Notes: a model not told the origin generated them from the sequence alone. A DNA stretch of 8,133 nt from JAEKLB01 sp050249235 (GCA_050249235.1 JBFWQW010000121.1:1-8133); one strand, 5' to 3'; shown: positions 1 to 6,216, counted from the first letter of the stretch. Numbers and translations: made by a program.

Positions 1-110
1 CACATGCGCGTAGGGTCCACGTCCACAGGGGCTCTCCCGAACTCGACGACCTTCGACAGCCGTCAAGTTCGCAGGGCCCCTGTCACGCGTCACGGACCCC
101 CACACCCCGC

Positions 111-878
111 TCATCTCCGAAGCGCCGTCAACCGCCTCCACTCCGCAGCCTCGAGGGAGTCTGTCTGCAGCTCATAGACGACACTCGTGCCGTAGCGGGG
201 TGTTCCCAGGCCAGTGCTATCAATCTGGTCGGCTCCGCCTGATGAATCGGGTTTGGCCTCTGCTTCGGGAGCGATCGCAATGACCCGATCACCGGCGAGG
301 CAGAAGCTCCAAGCTCCCACTAAGGGGCGTGCCAGGCCAGCTCGGCCGAGGCTGTCTGTCCTCAGTACGGCGTAGTTCGCGAGAAAGAAGCCGCTATCCG
401 CGGAGTTGCCCAGCCACTGCGCGCCGAAGAAGGCTGGCTCTGGCAGCTCAAGAGAGTCGCCTTCCTCCCACTCCATCGTCGACTCATTGAGGACAACCAT
501 CTGGCCAGTTCCATCATCGCAGTCGAGGTTTTCGCATCCTGCGAGTCCGAATACCACGAAACTCGTCGCAATATGTCCAACGACAGGCCGGTCGAGGGCG
601 ACACCCCCTCTGAGTTCCGTCCAAGAAGCCTCTGCTCGGTCATAGATGTAGCTCTTGCCGGACCATTGTGCGCCCGCTTCCTTGGAGTCAGCGAGCAGTA
701 GTATCTGGCTACTCGTACCCCCGACGGTCGGCATTTCGCCAGCGTCCGTCGGGAAGGGGATGCTGCTGGGTCCCGACATCTCGGTTCGGACGTCGTCTGT
801 ATCGCTACCGCAAGCCGCAAGCCCGAGAAGGGCGACGGCCACCACAGAGGCGCGCACTCGGAACCAGGGTCGGGTCAT
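111..878 (-). CDS. Secreted lipoprotein with Kelch-like repeats, probably C-terminally short
   Basis: Predicted protein of 255 residues when started at the ATG at 876-878. From that start the N-terminus is a textbook lipoprotein signal: Arg-containing n-region (RPWFRVR), hydrophobic core, and lipobox L20-A21-A22-C23 followed by Gly-Ser-Asp. The mature protein would be lipid-anchored outside the membrane. The body has Kelch-like sequence: SYIYDRAEASW at residues 76-86, a VVGH...VVFG strand pair at 99-112, and MVVLNESTMEW at 127-137. Only about three such units are visible, fewer than the six or seven of a closed propeller, so the protein may be truncated at its C-terminus. The frame stays open to a TTG at 1020-1022 with a GGAGGA five bases upstream, but the extra 48 residues are Arg/Ser-rich and would bury the signal peptide, so I prefer the internal ATG although its own ribosome site is weak. 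Codon use is less G/C-biased at third positions than in genes to the right. Function unknown. Confidence 0.62.
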   Translation of the reverse strand: MTRPWFRVRASVVAVALLGLAACGSDTDDVRTEMSGPSSIPFPTDAGEMPTVGGTSSQILLLADSKEAGAQWSGKSYIYDRAEASWTELRGGVALDRPVVGHIATSFVVFGLAGCENLDCDDGTGQMVVLNESTMEWEEGDSLELPEPAFFGAQWLGNSADSGFFLANYAVLRTDSLGRAGLARPLVGAWSFCLAGDRVIAIAPEAEAKPDSSGGADQIDSTGLGTPRYGTSVVYELQTDSLEAAEWRRLTALRR

Positions 879-1384
879 CGGAGTTGCTAGGGAGCGTTCC
901 CCGTGCCGGTCCCGACTCTTTGGGCGGCGTTCCCTAGACATCCTGAGCGGACGAGCAACTGGGCGAGGTCGTCCGGCAGCCTTGCGGGGTCGTCCGGAGG
1001 ATGGCGTGGAACTGGCGGACAACGAAATCCTCCATCATCGACCACCGTGGTGGTGAGTCGTCGCCGTCTCCACGCCGGCATGGGCTACAGCGGACTATCG
1101 CTGCGTCACCCTAGGAGGTCAAGAAAATTCTTGCCTTCTGCAACATTACGGATTGGTCATGATCCAAGGCTTGGACCCCCGAGAGATGAACTCGGCCGAG
1201 CACTTCCGATCGCCGCTCCGCCGGCTCTGGCGTGCCTGCCCGAGACGGCCCCTGCCAGTAGGAGGGGACGGACACGCTCCTCTAGGCGTCCGCCAAACGG
1301 TTCGCGCGTTGATGTGTCCAGCGGAGGGGATGTTGCAGCGCCATCCGCGGGTGCTGTTCAAGGAAGGGCGAAGCTCATTGGCTG
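879..1384. other. About 500 bases with no recognised gene
   Basis: The short open frames here have mixed Arg/Pro/Ser-rich translations on both strands, no plausible ribosome sites, and no motif I recognise. A locally A/T-richer patch at about 1117-1165 contains an interrupted inverted repeat CAAGAA-AA-TTCTTG (1120-1133). This could be a protein-binding site or chance. The stretch may be decayed sequence next to the broken channel genes. Confidence 0.5.
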
Positions 1385-1627
1385 ATGGCCGACTACCTCA
1401 CCGACGGACTCCATAGGTGGCGCCGTGTAACCGATGCGCCCCTGCTCATGCTCGCGATCGGCACACTGCCGCTCCTCGTGCTCGAGACGACTCGCAGCGC
1501 ACTGACGTCAGGGGACCGCCTCTTCCTTGACATCGTGAACGTAGTGGTGCTGGTCGCCTTCGCCGTCGACTACCTCGTCGAGTTGACCCTGCCGATGCTG
1601 CGCTCGATCCCGAAGAGGGCGTCGTAG
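1385..1627 (+). pseudogene. 5' fragment of a voltage-gated-type potassium channel (S1-S2 only)
   Basis: The open frame encodes 80 residues. Residues 1-63 or so match the start of actinobacterial six-helix ion channels: a basic lead (HRWRR), a hydrophobic S1 helix at about 18-34 (PLLMLAIGTLPLLVLE), a short linker with a GDR-x-FLD motif, and an S2 helix at about 47-66 ending in the characteristic FAVDYLVEL. After about residue 66 the sequence (LPMLRSIPKRAS) no longer looks like a channel and the frame stops at TAG 1625-1627. S3, S4, the pore loop with its TVGYG-type filter, and S6 are missing, so no conducting channel can be made. AGGAAGGG at 1361-1368 is a ribosome site at rather long spacing (16 bases). 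The fragment meets, tail to tail, a minus-strand RCK fragment. It could be the front half of the same gene, separated by an inversion, or a remnant of another channel. Confidence 0.6.
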
Positions 1628-2031
1628 GCGTCGAGCCCGGCCCGGGAGCCGGCCAGCACGAGGGTGCTCGAGCGGTTGAGCACGGTGGTTAGCCGGGCCA
1701 CGGTGAGCTCGCCCCGCTCCCAGACCCCGGCGACGGTGAGCCCGGTGCGCTGGCGGAGCCCCGAGTCGAGGAGCGGCCGGCCGAAGAGGGGCTCGGGTGC
1801 GGTCGCCTCGGCGATGAGGAGCTCGCCGAACTCGCCGATGACATGGCTTCGCCCGCCCGGCATGAGCACCCGCCGGGCGAGCGCGGTGCCGAGCATCTGG
1901 CCGAGCCGGAGGACCTGGTCGCACCCGGCGAGCTGCAGGATGTCGACCGAGGCCTCGGAGTTCGCGGTCGCCACCACGGCGACTGACTCCGAGTGGCGGC
2001 CCGACGGCGACCTCGTCGGACGCGACGCCAC
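1570..2031 (-). pseudogene. 3' fragment of an RCK/TrkA-C regulatory region of a potassium channel or transporter
   Basis: The minus-strand frame from about 2010 down to 1590 reads as the second half of an RCK (TrkA-N) domain: VVATANSEASVDILQLAGCDQVL, the nucleotide-binding-fold strand/helix before 'AGCDQV'. A TrkA-C domain follows (EFGELLIAEA, then LFGRPLLDSGLRQRTGLTVAGVWE, then STLVLAGS and LDAYDALFG). RCK domains bind NAD(H) or Ca2+/nucleotides and gate potassium flux. The GxGxxG-bearing first half is absent: upstream in frame there is low-information sequence and a TGA at 2092-2094. The GTG at 2029-2031 is only the first possible start, with no ribosome site supporting it. Third-position G/C is near saturation, unlike the S1-S2 fragment beside it. 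The last residues (about SIGRVNSTR, before the TGA at 1570-1572) are antisense to channel-fragment sequence and are probably not native. Non-functional remnant, or part of an assembly chimera. Confidence 0.6.
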
Positions 2032-2198
2032 GGGCGTCCTCCGCCGGGCGCGGACCCCCGGTTCGCCGGCCGTCGCGCAGCCGCGACCGGGTCATCCGAC
2101 GGCGGTGCTCCGGACCGACGCGCTGGCGGTCACCGCGGCACCGCGCCCACGGCGGACGAAGTCCCAGCACGGTTCTGGGGCTCGGGCGGGTCGGGCCC

Positions 2199-3214
2199 TC
2201 AGCGCCAGAGCCCGGCGTCGCCGAGCGCCACGAGCAGGTCGCCCCGGGCGCTGGACTGGTCCTCGCCGTAGCCGCTGGCGCCGTCCCACTCCCAGTGGAA
2301 GTAGCGGTGCCCAGGCCCCGCTCGACGTGGTGGCTCACGAGCGTGCCCACGGCCGACAGCTCCCGCCCGTGCTCGTCGACGGCTTCCAGCCAGATGGTGC
2401 GCATCCAGCCCATCTCCGGGTCGAGCTCGCAGCGCCGGTCGCCGTCGACCAGGAGCCCGTAGCGGCCGTCGCGCACGAGGTAGCCGGTGGTGACGAAGTC
2501 CCGGGCCGCGCCGTCGTAGAGGCAGGGCAGCGTGTAGGCGAGGAACGACTCGTCGGCGTCCTGGGTGGCGAACACGTAGCCGATCCCGAAGGGGCTGTAG
2601 GGTGGCCGGGCCGACTGCTCCGGGGTCCGCACCGGCCGCCGCCTGCTGCCGGCGCTCGTCCCGGGCGCACGGGGTCCGGGCCTCGGGCCCCACGAGCGGT
2701 CGCGCACGGAGTAGGAGTCGATGTCGATCACCTCGCCGTGCAGCTCGATCTGCCCGGTGACGTGCATGGGCTGGTCGACGTGGCGGCCCCGCCAGAAGGG
2801 GGCCACGCCGATCGGGTGCGAGTGGGCCGGGATGATCCCCTCGAAGGTGAGGTCGGCCTCGAACGCGCCCGGGTCGCGCCGCCGGATCCGGTAGCGGTGC
2901 AGCGGCTCGAGGGCCTGCAGGTGGTTGCCGTTCGGCAGCACGACGTCGCGGAGGTCCATCGACGCCTTGTCGACGAGGGGCAGGTCCCGGTGGTTGACCT
3001 CGTGGAGCGAGGCGGCGGGGGAGCCGTCCCACACCCAGGCGCCGCCGTTGTTGACGCCCTGGTTGAACAGGACCTGGTTGTAGAACCACCCGCCGAGCCC
3101 GCGCTCGGGATGGTGGAACGAGGCCCAGAACGTCTCGGTCTCGTAGGGGTGCTCGCTGTAGGGGTGGAAGTCGTCGTCGTCCGGCGTGAGCGGGACGACC
3201 TCGGGACGGTCCAT
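2199..3214 (-). CDS. Lipocalin/CrtC-like protein (DUF7065/DUF7064-type), with an apparent one-base frameshift near its end
   Basis: Starts at ATG 3212-3214 with GAGGAGA at 3226-3232 upstream, 21 bases after the phosphotransferase stop. Residues 1-301 read in one frame: ETFWASFHHPE (27-37), GGWFYNQVLFNQG (41-53), a long beta-rich middle, RDRSWGPR (171-178), which is typical of CrtC/AttH-like lipocalin proteins, and PPYSPFGIGYVFA (204-216). Near position 2313 the frame must move by one base: the original frame becomes Ser/Thr/Ala-rich nonsense running on to 1508, whereas the alternative gives GHRYFHWEWDGASGYGEDQ and ends at TGA 2199-2201 as ...LGDAGLWR. With one base restored the gene is exactly 339 codons (338 residues). 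It may bind or modify a hydrophobic ligand, judging from the fold family. The DUF names are from memory. The frameshift could be real decay or a sequencing error, as the site lies in a G/C-rich run. Confidence 0.68.
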
Positions 3215-3235
3215 GTTCTCGGGTGTCTCCTCGTG

Positions 3236-4621
3236 TCAGCGGAGCTCGGGCCAGGCCCGGTCGAACATGGCGCCGGACGCCGTCCGCATGAGCCAGTCGT
3301 CGCGCGTCATCCGGCGGAAGTGGTAACGGAGGTAGTCCTCGGCCGGCACCCGGCCCTCGCGGGCCGCCTCGGCCAGGGCCGGCCGGGCCGTGGCGAGGTC
3401 GTCGAAGGTCGTGCCGGTGGTGGCCCGGATGTCGTCGAGCTCCTGGGCCTCGAAGCGACGGCCGTTGCGGTCGAGCTCCTTCAGGTACTTCAGGTGGCGG
3501 GCCACGCCCTTCACCACCGTCGACGCAGCGCGGTCCTCGATCTGGGGGACGACCGCCGAGAGGTTGTCCAGGAGGCCGTCGTACATCACGTTCTGGGGAG
3601 ATGGCTCGGCTTCCTCGTCGACCTGACGGGGCGGGAGGGGCAACCCGGCCAGCTCCGCCAGGGCGGTCACCACCATCCGGCGGTGCAGCATGCCCATGAT
3701 GAACACGCTCCCGTCGGCCGACCGCGGGTTGCCGGCCTGGATGCCGGAGATCGGGCCGCCGGAGCCGGTCATCGGGGGGAGCCCGAAGCGGGGGCCGAGC
3801 CGGGCGACGGCGTTCACGCGGTAGTACCGCACACGGTCGTCGTCGACCTCGATGCCGCTGTGCCGCTCGTACTCGCGGAGGCGGGCCGGGAAGTCGGGGA
3901 AGCTGTGCTGCGTCGCCCGCCAGGAGAGCCACGCGAGGTCGTCCATCGGGTCGCCGAGGTGGGCCAGCTCCCAGTCGACGATGGCCGTGACCCGTCTGCC
4001 GGCGTACATGAAGTTGCCCGGTCCGGTGTCGCCCTGGACGAGCACCGGCGCCCCGTCGTGGGCGGGGAGCTCCGACTCGAGCAGCTCGAGCTCGAGCCGG
4101 GCCAGGGCGTCGATCGGGGCCCGGGCGTCCTCCTCCTCGAAGACGGTCCGGATGCCGGCCAGCTGGTCGAGCTGGTGGGCCCGGACCGACTTCACGGGCT
4201 GGAAGCTCGGGAGGTCGAGCCCGGCCGCCCCGGCCCGGTGCCACGCGGCCAGGTGGACCATGAAGTCCCGGGCGACGGCCTCGGCCTCGGCCGGGTCGCG
4301 CGGCGGCTGGAACCAGGTCGTCCCCTCGGCCCGGCCGACCAGGGCCCAGCCACGCTCGACGTCGACGGCCCAGAGCCGGGGCACCGGCAGGCCGAGCGGC
4401 TCGAGGGCCTTCACCACCTCCGTCTCCCGGCCGATGGGCAGGAACGACCCGACGTTCTCGCCCCGTCCTTTCTGGAGGTACAGGGCGTGGCCGGTCCCGT
4501 CGACCCTGACGTCGATCCCCCAGCCGGGTCGGCCGCCCCCGCCCATCGGGGTGGCCGACTCGATCGTCCCCCCGGTGACGTCCTCGACCCAGGCGGCCAC
4601 GGCGGGATCGAGCCCGGTCAC
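3236..4621 (-). CDS. APH-fold phosphotransferase family protein
   Basis: Predicted 461 residues from GTG 4619-4621, whose GTGA overlaps the nitroreductase stop by four bases, indicating translational coupling. It has a protein-kinase-like fold of the aminoglycoside-phosphotransferase superfamily. A probable ATP-contacting Lys lies at residue 51 with partner Glu66. The catalytic loop is Q196-G197-D198 through N203 (QGDTGPGNF), where many relatives have HGD. The metal-binding Asp is D216 in IVDWELAHLGDPMDDLAW. The catalytic Asp, the Asn and the metal Asp are all present, so it should be active. The C-terminal 150 residues are helical and end in RTASGAMFDRAWPEL. This clade phosphorylates small hydroxylated compounds in some members. 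I cannot name a substrate, and resistance should not be assumed. A ribosome site is not obvious within the upstream coding sequence, consistent with coupling. The longer in-frame opening to 5353 is a shadow of the nitroreductase gene. Confidence 0.85.
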   Translation of the reverse strand: MTGLDPAVAAWVEDVTGGTIESATPMGGGGRPGWGIDVRVDGTGHALYLQKGRGENVGSFLPIGRETEVVKALEPLGLPVPRLWAVDVERGWALVGRAEGTTWFQPPRDPAEAEAVARDFMVHLAAWHRAGAAGLDLPSFQPVKSVRAHQLDQLAGIRTVFEEEDARAPIDALARLELELLESELPAHDGAPVLVQGDTGPGNFMYAGRRVTAIVDWELAHLGDPMDDLAWLSWRATQHSFPDFPARLREYERHSGIEVDDDRVRYYRVNAVARLGPRFGLPPMTGSGGPISGIQAGNPRSADGSVFIMGMLHRRMVVTALAELAGLPLPPRQVDEEAEPSPQNVMYDGLLDNLSAVVPQIEDRAASTVVKGVARHLKYLKELDRNGRRFEAQELDDIRATTGTTFDDLATARPALAEAAREGRVPAEDYLRYHFRRMTRDDWLMRTASGAMFDRAWPELR

Positions 4622-5301
4622 GGTGCCGTCACCCTGCGGAAGGCGGGCCCGGTGAACGTGCCCAAGGTGGTGAACTCCTCCACCTCGGCTCGGCGCAGCC
4701 TGGTGATCTCCCTGGCCGGTCGGCCGAGCGGGACCATCGTCGCCAGGATGAAGTGGTCGGGGATGTCGAGGAGCTCCCGCAGCGCCGGCTCCTGGCGGGC
4801 CAGGACGGAGGTGACGTGGCCGCCCAGCCCGACGTCCCGTGCCGCCAGCAGGATGTTGTGGGCGAACGGGAAGGCGGAGCCGCCCATCGTCACCGGCACC
4901 CGTCCGAGGCCGCTGTCCACGCTCGAGCCGGCGGTGGTGTCGAGCAGGATCACGAGCAGGACCGGCGCGGTTGCCACGTGCGACGGCTCGCCGGGGAGCG
5001 GCACGGCCCGGGCCTCGTCGAGGTCGATCTGGGGCGGGCCGCCGTGGTTCGACCCGACGAAGGGCACGAGCCCGGCCCGGTGGAAGCCGGCGTACTCGCG
5101 CATGCCGAGGTCGTAGAGCTCGCCGATGCGGGCCTTCGTCGCCGGGTCCCGGACGACGATCACCCGCCACGCCTGCCGGTTCCCGCCGTTCGGCGCGAAG
5201 CGGGCGTGCTCGAGGATGTCGTAGAGGACGTCGTCCGGGACGTCGTCGTCGGTGAACGCCCGGCTGGCCGGCGTGGTTCGCATCGCCCGTCGCAGTTCCA
5301 C
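4618..5301 (-). CDS. FMN-dependent nitroreductase family protein
   Basis: Predicted 227 residues. I chose GTG 5299-5301 because the family usually begins only a few residues before the R-x-x-P-A-x-R motif and because an AAGGGG ribosome site (5307-5312) sits five bases upstream. An ATG at 5326-5328 would add nine residues (MLWCPQGGA) with poorer context. FMN-binding signatures: RTTPASRAFT (8-17) for the ribityl phosphate, FAPNGGNRQAWRV (35-47), GGSAFPFAHNILLAARDVGLGG near the middle of the chain, and the closing P-x-GRP segment. The protein would be a soluble homodimer reducing nitro, quinone or enone groups with NAD(P)H. The last 40 residues lengthen the usual domain. First gene of the operon with the phosphotransferase and the lipocalin-like gene. 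A divergent promoter region with an 18-bp palindrome lies upstream. Substrate unknown. Confidence 0.85.
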   Translation of the reverse strand: MELRRAMRTTPASRAFTDDDVPDDVLYDILEHARFAPNGGNRQAWRVIVVRDPATKARIGELYDLGMREYAGFHRAGLVPFVGSNHGGPPQIDLDEARAVPLPGEPSHVATAPVLLVILLDTTAGSSVDSGLGRVPVTMGGSAFPFAHNILLAARDVGLGGHVTSVLARQEPALRELLDIPDHFILATMVPLGRPAREITRLRRAEVEEFTTLGTFTGPAFRRVTAP

Positions 5302-5475
5302 GGCCCCCCCTTGTGGACACCAGAGCATGCAGTCGAGCCGGTCGCCGGGGCAACCGGCGCCGGCGCCGGTGCGATCCCCGGCCTAGCGACGGTTGCAGGT
5401 GGGAAGGGTGGGCGAGCTCCCCTCGGGTCCACCTCGGTGGTCCGGGGTGGCGCCTCTCTCGAACAAGGAGCTCAC
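5302..5475. promoter_or_regulatory. Divergent intergenic region between the nitroreductase operon and the small-protein genes
   Basis: These 174 bases must hold promoters for both directions. They contain a perfect 18-bp palindrome ACCGGCGCCGGCGCCGGT at 5353-5370, flanked by CCGGGG (5345-5350) and CCCCGG (5376-5381). A second short dyad CCACC-TC-GGTGG lies at 5429-5440. I see no confident -35/-10 pair. The dyads could be repressor sites or simply G/C-rich chance. Confidence 0.45.
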
Positions 5476-5535
5476 ATGTACATCGGTGTCGGCATGCTCG
5501 TCCTGATCATCATCCTCATCCTCCTCCTCACGTAG
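5476..5535 (+). CDS. 19-residue hydrophobic membrane microprotein
   Basis: Reads MYIGVGMLVLIIILILLLT and stops at TAG 5533-5535. Nearly every residue from Val5 on is aliphatic, enough for a single membrane-spanning helix. The main support for translation is an almost ideal AAGGAG ribosome site at 5465-5470, five bases before the ATG, followed ten bases after the stop by another small membrane-protein gene. There is no charged residue. Function cannot be assigned. It could be a membrane microprotein modulating a partner complex, or a leader peptide coupling translation of the next gene. Too short for most gene finders. Confidence 0.55.
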   Translation: MYIGVGMLVLIIILILLLT

Positions 5536-5545
5536 GCGGATGAGC

Positions 5546-5737
5546 ATGGATCCGGAGATCTCGTTCTTCTTCTATCTGGCCGCCGTCGTCTGCTTCGTGC
5601 TCGCCGCCATCGGGGAGGGATGGCGCTTCGGCGCCCGCACCCGGGCCGGGTTGAAGTCGTCGTTGGCGCTGCTGCCTCTCGGCCTCGCCCTCGGCTTCTT
5701 CCCGATCATGTGGGACGCCGGAGTGGCTGCGTTCTGA
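5546..5737 (+). CDS. Small two-helix membrane protein (about 63 residues)
   Basis: From ATG 5546-5548 the product is 63 residues: MDPE, a first helix at about 5-22 (ISFFFYLAAVVCFVLAAIGE), a short basic cytoplasmic-type loop (WRFGARTRAGLK), and a second helix SSLALLPLGLALGFFPIMW. The AGGCGGA at 5534-5540 is five bases from this ATG. An alternative ATG at 5540-5542 would add Met-Ser but overlaps that site. The Arg/Lys-rich loop between helices predicts both termini outside by the positive-inside rule. I recognise the pattern 'FYLAAVVCF.LAA...LIPLGLAL..FP..W' as common in small uncharacterised actinobacterial proteins, but no function is known to me. Probably co-transcribed with the 19-residue peptide. 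Confidence 0.68.
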   Translation: MDPEISFFFYLAAVVCFVLAAIGEGWRFGARTRAGLKSSLALLPLGLALGFFPIMWDAGVAAF

Positions 5738-5758
5738 GTGGCCGGCACCTCGTTCTCC

Positions 5759-5793
5759 GTCGACCGAGCTGGAGTTGTTCCACCTCGGTCGAC
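5759..5793 (+). terminator. Hairpin after the two-helix protein gene
   Basis: Perfect 10-bp arms GTCGACCGAG (5759-5768) and CTCGGTCGAC (5784-5793), with an inner TGGA/TCCA pairing (5770-5773 with 5779-5782) inside the loop. It begins 22 bases after the upstream stop. No T-run follows, so this may be an actinobacterial terminator without a U-tract, a transcript-end stabiliser, or a DNA-binding dyad. Confidence 0.45.
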
Positions 5794-5854
5794 AGAGGAC
5801 GGCGGGCACGCCGACGTTTCCCTCCTCACGGTGGGTGGGAACAGGAGCGGGCAA

Positions 5855-5873
5855 CCGGACCCTCCGGGTCCGG
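5855..5873 (+). promoter_or_regulatory. Stem-loop just upstream of the DUF6458 ribosome site
   Basis: Perfect 8-bp stem CCGGACCC (5855-5862) / GGGTCCGG (5866-5873) around a TCC loop. It ends nine bases before GAGGAG (5882-5887), the ribosome site of the next gene. If transcribed it would sit in the 5' leader and could affect translation or transcript stability. If it lies upstream of the start of transcription it could be an operator. Confidence 0.35.
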
Positions 5874-5894
5874 ACCGAACCGAGGAGAACTGAC

Positions 5895-6134
5895 ATGGGT
5901 ATCGGCGTCTCGATCTTCCTGTTGGCCGTCGGGGCGATCCTCGCCTTTGCCGTCGAGGTGACCGCGGATGGCATCAACCTGGACACCGTGGGTGTGATCC
6001 TCATGATCGTCGGTGCCTTCGGCGTCCTGCTCTCGCTGGCGTTCTGGAGCAGCTGGGGCGGCTGGGGCCGCCGCGACACCTACGTCGACGGGCCGGCCGA
6101 GACGACCACCGTGGAGCGCCACGTCCGCAGCTGA
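5895..6134 (+). CDS. DUF6458-type small membrane protein
   Basis: 79 residues from ATG 5895-5897, with GAGGAG at 5882-5887 seven bases upstream; an earlier in-frame ATG at 5775 lies in non-coding-looking sequence and inside a hairpin. Layout: helix one MGIGVSIFLLAVGAILAFAVEV (1-22), a short polar turn (TADGINLD), helix two TVGVILMIVGAFGVLLSLAFW (31-51), then WSSWGGWGRR and a polar acidic/Thr tail with final RHVRS. The 'MGIGxSIxLxAxGAILxFAV...GxILMxVGxxGxxLSLxFWSSWGG' pattern is the one I know as the actinobacterial DUF6458 family. These are uncharacterised membrane proteins found near other small membrane proteins. It is separated from the preceding gene by 157 bases that hold two inverted repeats, so it may have its own promoter. 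Confidence 0.85.
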   Translation: MGIGVSIFLLAVGAILAFAVEVTADGINLDTVGVILMIVGAFGVLLSLAFWSSWGGWGRRDTYVDGPAETTTVERHVRS

Positions 6135-6149
6135 TCGGGCTCGGATTCC

Positions 6150-6216
6150 TTCCCGGCGGAGTCCTTTCTGGCGGCTGGGCCACACTCAGTGTGGCTGATC
6201 CTCCAGAAAGCGGGAA
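6150..6216. terminator. Large nested inverted repeat between converging genes
   Basis: Three concentric pairings share one centre: GCCACAC (6179-6185) with GTGTGGC (6189-6195) around TCA; CTTTCTGG (6164-6171) with CCAGAAAG (6203-6210); and TTCCCG (6150-6155) with CGGGAA (6211-6216). The seven-base internal loops are symmetric. An extra eight bases sit on the left between the outer two arms. It lies 15 bases past the DUF6458 stop, so a terminator is the simplest reading, but the segmented architecture is larger than needed for one. Confidence 0.5.

Noticed and set aside
1146..1361. Short open frames on both strands around 1150-1416
   Set aside because: No ribosome sites, no recognisable motif, and mutually overlapping; treated as non-coding or decayed.
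1508..2310. C-terminal 265-residue extension of the lipocalin-like frame
   Set aside because: Translation becomes Arg/Pro/Ala-rich after about 2313 and runs out of frame through the gene's real ending and the RCK fragment. It is explained by a one-base frameshift.
3236..4621. Phosphotransferase as an antibiotic-resistance gene
   Set aside because: The APH fold alone does not show aminoglycoside activity; the neighbours suggest metabolism, and the catalytic-loop variant differs from the classical enzymes.
1664..5116. Very long plus-strand open frame (1150 codons) antisense to the operon
   Set aside because: It lies opposite three well-supported genes. Its translation is Val/Gly/Ala/Arg/Asp-biased with no domain, as expected from the complement of G/C-saturated codons. 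No ribosome site or start context.
4622..5353. N-terminal extension of the phosphotransferase frame
   Set aside because: Arg/Pro/Ala-rich shadow of the nitroreductase gene. The GTG overlapping the nitroreductase stop gives the proper N-terminus.
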